Below are positions 7,202 through 13,732 of a DNA stretch of 13,732 bases, in pieces. The position numbers and the translations under genes are program-made. The stretch covers positions 1-13,732 of the forward strand of contig CANBAX010000012.1 of NCBI GenBank assembly GCA_947366645.1. Reading direction: 5' to 3'. The notes under the pieces are model-generated. The model was not told where the DNA came from and ran no database searches. It worked only from the letters and a program-made list of their open reading frames with translations. The DNA is from an uncultured Clostridia bacterium. Its GTDB lineage: Bacteria > Bacillota > Clostridia > Christensenellales > UBA1242. The stretch's first letter is position 1, and every line of letters starts with the position of its first letter.

Positions 7202-8125
7202 TTATAGTTTCTCAGCCACCCTGAGTTTTGCACTTGAACTTCTTGAATTCTCTTTTATTTCCTTTTCATTTGCTGTTATTGGTTTTCTATTACATAATTT
7301 CACTGATGCCTTATGCCCGCAAATACACACCGGCGTTCGAGGTGGACACAAGCAGTCTGATGAGTATTTTTTGAACACCTCTTTTACAATTTTATCTTCT
7401 AGGCTATGAAAGGAAATTACGGCGATTCTACCCTGAGGATTTAAGAAATCAATTAGTTCCTCCAAGCAATTAGATAGGCCTTCTAACTCTCGATTTACTT
7501 CTATTCTTATAGCCTGAAAGGTTTGCTGACTTACATTCCCCCTTTTATATAGTAATTTTTTGGGAAATGCGTTTTCTATCGCTTCTTTAAGTTCTAATGT
7601 CGTTTCAATAGGCCGACGTTTAATTATTTCTTCTACAATTCGTCTTGCATTAGGTTCTTGTCCATATTCATACAAAATTTTTACAAGTCTTTCTTGTGAA
7701 TAGTTATTAACCACTTCATATGCACTATTTTTTTCACTTGTATCCATACGCATATCAAGTTTACCTTCATGCAAAATACTAAAACCGCGTTCTGGTAAAT
7801 CTATTTGAGGGGAACTGACCCCCAAATCAATTAGTATTCCGTCTACACCCTTTACTCCTAGTTCCTTTAACCTTGAAACTGCATTTTTATAATTATCTTT
7901 TATTATTTTTTTATTGGGATATTCTGCTAATCTTTCTTCACTGGCTTTTATTGCCATTGTATCTCTATCAAAGCCATACAAAAAGCCTTTTTTACTTAAC
8001 TTTTTGAGTATTTCACTGGAATGTCCGCCGCCACCAATGGTACAGTCTAAATACATTCCCTCTTCCTTGATTTCCAGCACTTGTATTACTTCTTTTAAAA
8101 GCACTGGAGTGTGTTTAAATTCCAT
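7202..8125 (-). CDS. rsmH: 16S rRNA (cytosine(1402)-N(4))-methyltransferase RsmH
   Basis: RsmH (MraW) transfers a methyl group from S-adenosylmethionine to N4 of C1402 in 16S rRNA, near the ribosomal P site. At 307 residues the length is normal. The start MEFKHTPVLLKEV is typical. GGGGH (31-35) and GFDRD (51-55) belong to the SAM-binding fold, D100-LGVSS is the next conserved block, and RGFSILHEGKLDMRMD (113-128) and ISFHSLEDKIVK (237-248) are family signatures. The Cys-rich CLCPPRTPVCICG (258-270) and final AKLRVAEKL are also standard. Its ATG overlaps the stop codon of the upstream CvpA-type gene (TAATG), with GAGGG inside that gene as ribosome site, so the two are translationally coupled. 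It lies at the usual dcw position before ftsL, but no mraZ is present in front. Confidence 0.97.
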   Translation of the reverse strand: MEFKHTPVLLKEVIQVLEIKEEGMYLDCTIGGGGHSSEILKKLSKKGFLYGFDRDTMAIKASEERLAEYPNKKIIKDNYKNAVSRLKELGVKGVDGILIDLGVSSPQIDLPERGFSILHEGKLDMRMDTSEKNSAYEVVNNYSQERLVKILYEYGQEPNARRIVEEIIKRRPIETTLELKEAIENAFPKKLLYKRGNVSQQTFQAIRIEVNRELEGLSNCLEELIDFLNPQGRIAVISFHSLEDKIVKEVFKKYSSDCLCPPRTPVCICGHKASVKLCNRKPITANEKEIKENSRSSSAKLRVAEKL

Positions 8126-10608
8126 TAAGCCCTCGCATCAGTTGAAAGTATCTCAGTAAAGTTTACATCTTTATATTTATTAACTGGGTCCTTTCTTATC
8201 TCTGGATACAATATGGATACTTTATCCGCCAAATTTTCAAATACTTCGGCAAATATTCCAGCTTCCCCCTCTCTATACGCGTTTATCTTCATACTATCAA
8301 GCAACTGACCTAGTGCAACCTTATCAAGGCTTGATAAATCTGTTTCGCTTGTTAAGGTTGGATAGAATGCCATAAGTTTTTCAAACACATTACATATTTC
8401 CTCTGCTTGGTTATTACTATCGTTTTCTTTTAAAGTCACATTATCCGCAGAAAGTAAAACAGTGTCATCGTGAAGTAGTGTTTTAAATGTTTCAGTGAGA
8501 GTAGTGAAAAATTGAGTTTTAAGTGAGGCGGTTGCATCTGCATAAAGCACCGGTCTTAAGATTTCAGTTGCATCAGAAGCTGAAATATTTTTAAACAAAT
8601 CTTCTACCGAATTATTGAGCAAAATATATTCAAGATAGGTTTGGTTATCGCCAACACTGCCTTTATCAAGGGATACAAGAAGGTTGGAAATATATTTAAG
8701 ATTACCCTTCCAAGCCTGATAAGAATCTAGGCTGTTAAAGTTGATAAGGTCATTATTAAGCCCTTTCAATAAGTTTTCTACTAACAATGTTTTAGTTGGC
8801 TCTACCTGACTAAGTGGCAATATAATTCTTGATAAAACATCTTTCTCGGTTGAAGTATCATTTTTTACTGCGTTTGCAAAAGTTTTCATAACCTCTTTTA
8901 CAGATACACTTTCGGAAGAAAGATTATCATATATATTGATATTTTTAAGTTCTACAAGGGAAGGTGAAATGAAATTCATAAGTTCAGTATAATTTGTAAT
9001 TGTTGCTACGCTTCCATCATTATTGTATATAACTTCGCCCTCGTTTGGCAGAGCAAATCCATTTTTAGCAAGCAGGCTATCTAGAACGCAAACACCTTCT
9101 TGATTTTTTAGCAAATCTAAAGCACGAATACCATCAATTACCTTGCCTAATTTATCAAAAGTGTTTGCGATATCAATAGCGCTGTCGCTTGAAAGTATAA
9201 CAAGCGGGTCATTTAATAATTTTGAAACATCGACTTCTACCGATAAATTTGCAAAGTTTTTAACAACCTGAGATATTTCCACCGCCATGTTTTCCCATTG
9301 CTCAGGAGTAATTTCCCTTCCGTTTACTGAAATTTTGTCAACTCCTTCCATTAATTTACTAAGCGCTAAATTCAAAGCAGAGTTTGTGCTATCTTTAATT
9401 AAGTTCATTCCAAAAATGTTTTTAACCGCTGATTCTAGTGCCTGATAGTGTTCGTTTGCAAGCACATTTACTCTTTGGATAACAGAAAGTTCTGCCGAAT
9501 CATCTAACGCACCACTTTGGGCTATTGTTTTAAACGCTTCATAAACCTTTATTATATCATTTGTAAAATAGTCGCTATAACTTCCTTCCTTATTCTTTAA
9601 AGCAAGACTTAAATCTTTAATGATATCTTGTGCTTCGCCAAGGCTATTCCAGTCGATAAAAGTATAAGAAGAGTAATTCTCAATTATGTTTCCTACCGTG
9701 TCAATAAGCACTTTTTTATATATTCCACTATTTACAATATTATTTAAAGTTTTATCTAACTTATTGAAATCAATTTTTGAAGGTACTGTTTTTTCACTTG
9801 GGGAGGATATCTGTGTAAAGACATTGTATACATCAATTATATTTGCCACCTCTTGACGGATATATATAGTTTCTTGGTCTAATTTAAACGCTGTCAAATA
9901 ATCACACATAACATTATCAAGTCCAAACATATTCCCAATAATGCCATATGCACTTGTATTAAGCCCTTCTAATACATTTGTCGTCACTTGTGTTGCTTGG
10001 TCTTTAGATGTTTCTCCGCCCTCAGCTTGGGTGGCAGAGGTTGAGTATGCCACACTTACAATATCATTTGCTGTACCTAGCAAGGCATTGAAAGGCATGA
10101 ATATGAAAAACATAACTACAAAAGTCTTTACAACTCCTATTATACCGCCCGACACCCTATGCTTTGGAAGTTTATTTCCTTCCTTATCCTTTTTCTTAAC
10201 CACAATGGCTGACAAAATAGCATAGAAAATGTAGCAGACAAATTGGACTGCAAGGGCCAGCAATAAAAATATCATAACATTTGCCAGTGCGTAGACAAGT
10301 TTTTCTAGAAATATTACATTGTTAGCATTTGCACCCAGAATTTGACCTAAAGTTGCATCTTGTTGTAACATACTGACAAATTGTTGTGCTAAAGTAACCA
10401 ACTGCCCGTCTGCATTTTGAATTTTAATATCTAAAATGGCATTAGTTATCACTCCAGAAATGAAAAACGCTATTATAAGCCCAACCAGTGAAAAGACGAT
10501 ATTTATTGATGCCTTTTTTACCCCTCTCCATAAGCCAATTAAAAAGCCTATAATTAATGATAACACAAAAGTAAAATTTAATATTAATGCTATTGTACCT
10601 GCTGGCAT
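8125..10608 (-). CDS. Very large CvpA-type multi-pass membrane protein
   Basis: The N-terminal part (about 1-180) looks like a CvpA (colicin V production) membrane domain: hydrophobic segments near 6-26, 33-54, 103-136 and 156-178, the early FLIGLWRGVKKASINIVFSLVGLIIAFF pattern split by G/R turns, and HRVSGGIIGVVK (150-161) before the last helix. CvpA proteins are usually below about 250 residues; this one has 827. The remaining 650 residues have no membrane segment and look like a long series of helices with Leu/Asn/Ser-rich, acidic surfaces, probably on one side of the membrane. Motifs such as LSSLDKVALGQLLDSMK near the end suggest degenerate helical repeats. It is the first gene of the operon, with its own promoter and GGAGGG (complement of 10615-10620). 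No function is known; a part in envelope or division processes is inferred only from place. Confidence 0.8.
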   Translation of the reverse strand: MPAGTIALILNFTFVLSLIIGFLIGLWRGVKKASINIVFSLVGLIIAFFISGVITNAILDIKIQNADGQLVTLAQQFVSMLQQDATLGQILGANANNVIFLEKLVYALANVMIFLLLALAVQFVCYIFYAILSAIVVKKKDKEGNKLPKHRVSGGIIGVVKTFVVMFFIFMPFNALLGTANDIVSVAYSTSATQAEGGETSKDQATQVTTNVLEGLNTSAYGIIGNMFGLDNVMCDYLTAFKLDQETIYIRQEVANIIDVYNVFTQISSPSEKTVPSKIDFNKLDKTLNNIVNSGIYKKVLIDTVGNIIENYSSYTFIDWNSLGEAQDIIKDLSLALKNKEGSYSDYFTNDIIKVYEAFKTIAQSGALDDSAELSVIQRVNVLANEHYQALESAVKNIFGMNLIKDSTNSALNLALSKLMEGVDKISVNGREITPEQWENMAVEISQVVKNFANLSVEVDVSKLLNDPLVILSSDSAIDIANTFDKLGKVIDGIRALDLLKNQEGVCVLDSLLAKNGFALPNEGEVIYNNDGSVATITNYTELMNFISPSLVELKNINIYDNLSSESVSVKEVMKTFANAVKNDTSTEKDVLSRIILPLSQVEPTKTLLVENLLKGLNNDLINFNSLDSYQAWKGNLKYISNLLVSLDKGSVGDNQTYLEYILLNNSVEDLFKNISASDATEILRPVLYADATASLKTQFFTTLTETFKTLLHDDTVLLSADNVTLKENDSNNQAEEICNVFEKLMAFYPTLTSETDLSSLDKVALGQLLDSMKINAYREGEAGIFAEVFENLADKVSILYPEIRKDPVNKYKDVNFTEILSTDARA

Positions 10609-10630
10609 TTTAAACCCTCCATATATTTAA

Positions 10631-10659
10631 ATAATAAACCAAAACTTTGCTATTTCCAA
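10631..10659 (-). promoter_or_regulatory. Promoter of the cvpA-rsmH-ftsL-spoVD-peptidase operon
   Basis: On the - strand, TTGGAA (complement of 10654-10659) and TATTAT (complement of 10631-10636) are separated by 17 bases. Transcription would begin near 10624, a few bases before the ribosome site of the CvpA-type gene. Confidence 0.65.
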
Positions 10660-10699
10660 ATATTTTAACTATGTTTCCCCAAAACTATCAACTTTAAAA

Positions 10700-10722
10700 G
10701 AAAAAAGACTAGTTAATAGCCT
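10700..10722 (-). terminator. Probable terminator of the 203-residue gene
   Basis: On the - strand AGGCTA (complement of 10717-10722) pairs with TAGTCT (complement of 10706-10711), with one G-T pair and a 5-base loop, followed by TTTTTT and TTTT. The hairpin includes the stop codon of the upstream gene. The stem is short, so this is a moderate call. Confidence 0.5.
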
Positions 10723-11324
10723 TGATATTCTTGCAAATCTTGTTCTGTTATTTTGTTCTTTACCTTAAAACTTCCCATTTCTACCCCGTTATAAATTTTT
10801 ATTAATTCAGATATTGAGTAATCAGTGTCGCCAAAGTAGCTTTGCCGCGTCTTTACAATGATGTTTAATGCTTTTTGTTTATATTTCATTTTCCTAGTAA
10901 TTATCTGACTTTTACCACAAATATTTAAAATGTTAGAAATTCCTTCTTTTATAAATTTTTGTTTATCAAATTTTTCACATTTGTCTAATGCGCCAACCGC
11001 GATTATGCGTAAAATTGACTCTGCACTTTCTGAGTATCCTTTATCGCAGCAGTCATCAAATAGCACTTTGACCATGTCATAAAATTCATCTATTATCTCT
11101 TGTGAGGTTTCATATCTAGCCTGAATACTTAAAATGTTTAACATCTTCTTTATCGCGTCTTCCTCACCTTTGATTTTACTATTTATCTCAACTGCCTCTG
11201 CACGTGTGTGTAAAGAGCCGTATCCAAACTCGCCCTCTGTAATATAATTAACAGAGCCACTATCCGTCATAGGTAAAATTATTTTCGCTTCCTGTAAAAG
11301 TTTTTCCGCTATTTGTAAACTCAT
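10713..11324 (-). CDS. Hypothetical helical protein, 203 residues
   Basis: I do not recognise this protein. It has no signal peptide and no membrane segment. Most of it looks alpha-helical, with amphipathic stretches at about 2-16, 50-70 and 76-125, and a basic stretch (RKMKYKQKALNIIVKTRQ, about 144-161) before a final acidic tail. Cysteines occur at C92, C93, C116 and C135 but form no metal-binding motif. The start is firm: GGAGGAG (complement of 11327-11333) precedes the ATG. The upstream region has an inverted repeat and two tandem 10-base repeats, so it probably has its own control. It appears to be transcribed separately from the CvpA operon, because a terminator and then the next promoter follow it. 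Codon use looks like its neighbours. Confidence 0.75.
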   Translation of the reverse strand: MSLQIAEKLLQEAKIILPMTDSGSVNYITEGEFGYGSLHTRAEAVEINSKIKGEEDAIKKMLNILSIQARYETSQEIIDEFYDMVKVLFDDCCDKGYSESAESILRIIAVGALDKCEKFDKQKFIKEGISNILNICGKSQIITRKMKYKQKALNIIVKTRQSYFGDTDYSISELIKIYNGVEMGSFKVKNKITEQDLQEYQGY

Positions 11325-11333
11325 TTCTCCTCC

Positions 11334-11400
11334 CGATACTAAGATAGGTTAATACTTATCTTTAATTTAACAAAATAGAAATAAGTCGAAATAGGTCGAA
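11334..11400 (-). promoter_or_regulatory. Putative operator region before the 203-residue gene
   Basis: Just upstream of the ribosome site lies an inverted repeat, AAGATA (11341-11346) and TATCTT (11357-11362). Further upstream are two tandem 10-base units, ATAAGTCGAA and ATAGGTCGAA (11381-11400, read on the + strand). Each unit holds a seven-base core differing at one base from the Spo0A box TGTCGAA. I see no convincing -35/-10 pair in the region. Confidence 0.4.
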
Positions 11401-11425
11401 ATTAGATATAATCTTTGATTAAAAT

Positions 11426-11785
11426 TTAACTTTTAAATATTGCCCTTAATATTAGCCCAAACACAAAGCTTATGGTTGCCAAAAATAAACTGCGTAAAAT
11501 AAGTAGCCCCAGCGTCTTTTTTTGTTTTTTTGAATCTTGAAGGTATGTTTGTCCCTTTTTCTTTAAACTTACACAATAAAAATAGCCCTCTTTACCGTCG
11601 GAAACAACAAAATCTATATAGTTATCTAATGCCAAAGATGACATGACTTCATCAAGTTCAGATACCGACAAAACACATTTCTTACTTATTGCAGTTGCGA
11701 TATCATTAGGAGAAATAAGATATGTCTTTTTACCATTACATACCTTGCAAAGATAGCTCATGACCCATTTTTCTTTGCTTTGCAC
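11426..11785 (-). CDS. Small tail-anchored winged-helix-like membrane protein (copy 1)
   Basis: The protein has 119 residues: a cytoplasmic head (1-75), a basic stretch (75-90, KKKGQTYLQDSKKQKK) and one C-terminal membrane helix (about 91-116). The head reads as helix, helix (SPNDIATAIS), helix (SVSELDEVMSSLALDN), then a beta wing (YIDFVVSDGKEGYFYCVSL), which suggests a winged-helix fold; this is inference from pattern. The protein encoded at 12893-13261 aligns along the whole length, including K4, K6, V8, the DI helix and the tail. That alignment supports the GTG start (11785) over the ATG eight codons later. GGGAG lies about ten bases upstream of the GTG. No function is known. It lies downstream of a strongly promoted hypothetical gene but is separated from it by a terminator. 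Confidence 0.75.
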   Translation of the reverse strand: MQSKEKWVMSYLCKVCNGKKTYLISPNDIATAISKKCVLSVSELDEVMSSLALDNYIDFVVSDGKEGYFYCVSLKKKGQTYLQDSKKQKKTLGLLILRSLFLATISFVFGLILRAIFKS

Positions 11786-11847
11786 TCCCCTTTTTCTCCC
11801 ATATCATTTTTTACATTATTTCCTCAATTCTACACATTTATGCAAAG

Positions 11848-11874
11848 AAAAAGCATCACGTTTGTGATGCTTTT
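11848..11874. terminator. Terminator of the 304-residue gene, symmetrical
   Basis: GCATCAC (11853-11859) and GTGATGC (11864-11870) form a perfect 7-bp stem with a GTTT loop, flanked by A5 on the left and T4 on the right. On the - strand it follows the stop codon of the 304-residue gene at once and runs into TTTTTCTTT. The reverse direction has no gene to serve. Confidence 0.85.
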
Positions 11875-12787
11875 ATTCACTTTCATCGTTGAAATCAGGA
11901 ACATCTGGGTTATTAAATATTGAAACTTGTACGTTACCATATTTATCTGGCTCTCCTGTCTTTTTCTTATAACTACGTTTAATTTGCAAGCCGCCAAGTC
12001 TACATAATTCTAATTCCCATGGTTTGAGTTTGGAAAAATCTGTTTTTACATTATCAAAGTTGCGCGCATAGACTCTTGCGAATTCTTTATTAAATTTTAG
12101 GTTATTTAAATCAAACCCAAGATTATTCTCTTTAAACACAAGTGGAGATATAATAAAATCGTTTTGAATAAAGTAAAGGTCGTCTTCAGTTTCACGCATT
12201 TCCTGTAAAGCCTCTTTATTATGCTCATATATTTGCAAAGCTTTTTCATAAGTTTCAACTACTGTTTTCCACTCTTCAACATAGCGGTTATAATATACTG
12301 TTTCAGGCGCTTCATCATATCTCGTTCTACAACTTTCATATCTTTCCGCTTCTTTTATTATATAGTTTTCTAACTCTTGAAATTCATTTTCCACCACTTC
12401 TTTAGTGTATTCTTTTGCCCAAGAACTTTTAATATCTTCTAATGTTTGACTATTTATTAACTTCCCGCTTTTTTCCATAAGTTTAAGTCTTGCTTTCGCA
12501 ACAGAATCGCTTATGATTTTTGAGCATTCTTCTTGAGTAATATCAAATATCTTTGGCAAAATTAATTTTGCTTTTACGATAAAGGACAATTTATTAAAAG
12601 AACGAAAGATTCCATAATAAACTGATTCATTCATTACAACCGCTTCCATCTCCTCTTGTGAAACAAGTTGCCAAAGCGCATCAAAAAATATTTCCGACTC
12701 TTTTATTGAATCCAAAGTACCTTCATTACCCCGAATAAAAAAGTCTAATACCTCAAACAATAGCATTTTTTGTGAAAAATATTCCAT
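11873..12787 (-). CDS. Hypothetical soluble helical protein, 304 residues
   Basis: I do not recognise this protein. It has no signal peptide or membrane segment. The first half is helical. The middle (about 115-205), rich in E, K and aromatic residues (ELENYIIKEAERYESCRTRY and VEEWKTVVETYEKALQIYEHN), looks like long amphipathic or coiled-coil helices. The last third holds a short basic patch (QIKRSYKKKTG, about 268-278) and ends in an acidic tail. It is its own transcription unit: a near-consensus promoter lies at 12804-12832, GAGG (complement of 12794-12797) is six bases from the ATG, and a strong terminator follows the stop. It is flanked on both sides by genes for the paralogous tail-anchored proteins, one of them divergent, which hints at a shared role. 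The function cannot be inferred. Confidence 0.78.
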   Translation of the reverse strand: MEYFSQKMLLFEVLDFFIRGNEGTLDSIKESEIFFDALWQLVSQEEMEAVVMNESVYYGIFRSFNKLSFIVKAKLILPKIFDITQEECSKIISDSVAKARLKLMEKSGKLINSQTLEDIKSSWAKEYTKEVVENEFQELENYIIKEAERYESCRTRYDEAPETVYYNRYVEEWKTVVETYEKALQIYEHNKEALQEMRETEDDLYFIQNDFIISPLVFKENNLGFDLNNLKFNKEFARVYARNFDNVKTDFSKLKPWELELCRLGGLQIKRSYKKKTGEPDKYGNVQVSIFNNPDVPDFNDESE

Positions 12788-12803
12788 TTTTTACCTCAAA
12801 TAT

Positions 12804-12832
12804 ATAATAACTTAAAATTTTAATCTTGTCAA
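12804..12832 (-). promoter_or_regulatory. Strong promoter of the 304-residue gene
   Basis: On the - strand a perfect TTGACA (complement of 12827-12832) and TATTAT (complement of 12804-12809) are separated by 17 bases. It lies about 17 bases upstream of the start codon. Further out, toward the divergent gene, are a TGTCGAT (12849-12855) and two direct copies of ATAGTAT (12856-12862 and 12867-12873) spaced one helical turn apart. Confidence 0.85.
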
Positions 12833-12892
12833 CAGTAACCACGAAAAATGTCGATATAGTATAAGAATAGTATTGTCATACAAAATAAATAT

Positions 12893-13261
12893 ATGCTAGA
12901 TGTTAAGTCTAAGTTAGTTTTAAAAATACTTATCAAAGAATGCAATAATGGCACATATAAAGTTATTGAAACAAGTGACATAATTTCTGCAATGCCAGCA
13001 AAATATCGTGTGGATAGCGACGGACTTGACAATATTTTAATCTATCTAGAAAGGCAGGAGTGCATTTCTATTAAATATGACGACGATGGCGTTTACTGCC
13101 TATGCGTTTTACCTTATGGCTACGAACTTAGTGAACATGACAATAAAAAAGAGAAGGGAAAGAAATCCCCTCGCCTTTTTTGGATTTTGCTTTTGTGTAC
13201 CACTCTTTCTTTCTTAGCCGCTTTTGTAGGGTCTTTGCTTGCTAAATTTATACAGTTATAA
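12893..13261 (+). CDS. Small tail-anchored winged-helix-like membrane protein (copy 2)
   Basis: The protein has 122 residues and is a paralogue of the one encoded at 11426-11785 on the other strand. The head (1-75) has helix KSKLVLKILIKEC, then TYKVIETSDIISAMP, then SDGLDNILIYLERQ and a wing CISIKYDDDGVYCLCVLP. A charged spacer (80-92, EHDNKKEKGKK) precedes a single C-terminal membrane helix (about 93-118). There is no N-terminal signal, so a tail-anchored topology with the head in the cytoplasm is expected. No Shine-Dalgarno sequence precedes the ATG and no good promoter is seen, so expression may be weak or depend on an unusual start. Its stop codon overlaps that of radC in a tail-to-tail arrangement. 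If the head is a true winged helix it could bind DNA at the membrane, but this is not shown. Confidence 0.75.
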   Translation: MLDVKSKLVLKILIKECNNGTYKVIETSDIISAMPAKYRVDSDGLDNILIYLERQECISIKYDDDGVYCLCVLPYGYELSEHDNKKEKGKKSPRLFWILLLCTTLSFLAAFVGSLLAKFIQL

Positions 13262-13732
13262 AGCCGTGAACTCTCTACATATTCTTTTTTCTTTTAAGCT
13301 GTAAATTCCATTCACTCCTACAATTAAATGGTCTACAAATACGCCACCAAGCCTTTGCACTAATTCAGCAAAATTTGTTGTTGCGGTTTCATCTTGAGTA
13401 GACGGATTACATTTACCACCTGGGTGGTTATGTGCTATTAATACATTTACCGCATTAACTGAAAACAGAAATTTAGGTATTTCATCATTTTTAATCCCAA
13501 CTTTTAAGGCTGAGCCGCGTGCAAGGCATCTGTAACCTTTTAAATGAAAACTAGCGTCTAAGCCCACAATATAAAAACATTCTTCACTTTCTAGTCGTAA
13601 AAGATTTTCTATGAAATCATACATTCGTAGATTTGTACCAAGATACTCTCTTTCACTTATAGATGACCTTAGGTAGGCGTGTACTAATGCCGACCAACCA
13701 CTGATGGCAACAGCGCCACGCTTTCCTATGCC
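13256..13732 (-). CDS. radC: RadC-type JAB/MPN domain protein, N-terminus cut by window edge
   Basis: The frame is open to the right edge, so the last 158 residues are seen and the true start is outside; an internal ATG at 13624 would lose a conserved part. The visible N-terminal portion (GIGKRGAVAISGWSALVHAYL) matches the helix-hairpin-helix-like end of the RadC N-terminal domain. The JAB domain follows, with AHNHPGGKCNPSTQD giving the HxHP...SxxD metal motif (both His, Ser and Asp present) and an upstream Glu in KNDEIPKF. The domain closes with the typical VDHLIVGVNGIYSLKE. RadC is widespread; its old link to DNA repair is doubtful and its substrate is unknown. The gene meets the + strand small membrane protein tail to tail, and no terminator is visible between them. 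Confidence 0.93.
   Translation of the reverse strand, partial: GIGKRGAVAISGWSALVHAYLRSSISEREYLGTNLRMYDFIENLLRLESEECFYIVGLDASFHLKGYRCLARGSALKVGIKNDEIPKFLFSVNAVNVLIAHNHPGGKCNPSTQDETATTNFAELVQRLGGVFVDHLIVGVNGIYSLKEKRICREFTAL

Noticed and set aside
7171..7233. Longer N-terminus for the FtsL-position protein
   Set aside because: It would overlap the end of rsmH, while the ATG at 7170 has a strong ribosome site directly upstream.
12829..13032. - strand open frame of 67 codons at the divergent region
   Set aside because: It overlaps the start of the small membrane protein, whose paralogue confirms the + frame. It has no ribosome site.
10700..13732. Genomic island or mobile element, because radC-like genes can occur on such elements
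   Set aside because: No integrase, transposase, tRNA gene, attachment repeat or clear change in base composition is visible.

Overview
The window reads as a chromosomal segment of a low-GC, Gram-positive-type bacterium, most likely a member of the Clostridia (Bacillota). The support is: AT-rich sequence with strong GGAGG ribosome sites, TTGACA/TATAAT-type promoters, a T-box leader in front of glycyl-tRNA synthetase, a class B penicillin-binding protein with a PASTA domain, and a YugP-type zinc peptidase pair. This is inference from gene content; the species cannot be named. No tRNA, rRNA, insertion sequence, prophage or CRISPR array was found.

Layout. (1) Positions 1-3243, + strand: an ABC-F ATPase of the YbiT/YkpA group (19-1599) with its own terminator, then a promoter and T-box leader (about 1621-1815) controlling the single-chain glycyl-tRNA synthetase (1836-3218). 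A bidirectional terminator follows. (2) Positions 3242-10659, - strand: one apparent operon read from right to left, starting at a good promoter (10631-10659). It holds an 827-residue CvpA-type membrane protein, rsmH, an FtsL-position membrane protein, a SpoVD/FtsI-type transpeptidase and two paralogous membrane zinc peptidases. The spacing is very tight (TAATG and TAAATG junctions). This is a division-and-cell-wall (dcw) type cluster, but mraZ is absent from its head and the genes that usually follow the transpeptidase are replaced by the peptidases. (3) Positions 10706-13261: four genes I cannot assign to a known function. They are a 203-residue protein, a 119-residue tail-anchored protein, a 304-residue soluble protein with a strong promoter and a clean terminator, and a divergent 122-residue tail-anchored protein. 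The two small ones are paralogues with a winged-helix-like head and one C-terminal membrane segment. (4) Positions 13256-13732, - strand: the C-terminal part of RadC, cut by the window edge.

How the parts fit. Region 1 serves translation: a ribosome-associated ATPase and a synthetase that senses uncharged tRNA-Gly. Region 2 serves envelope growth: 16S rRNA methylation at the head of the cluster, a septal or spore-cortex transpeptidase with its small membrane partner, and membrane proteases that could trim envelope proteins. The very large CvpA-type protein is translationally coupled to rsmH and is the least explained member. Region 3 is the most likely place for something undescribed.
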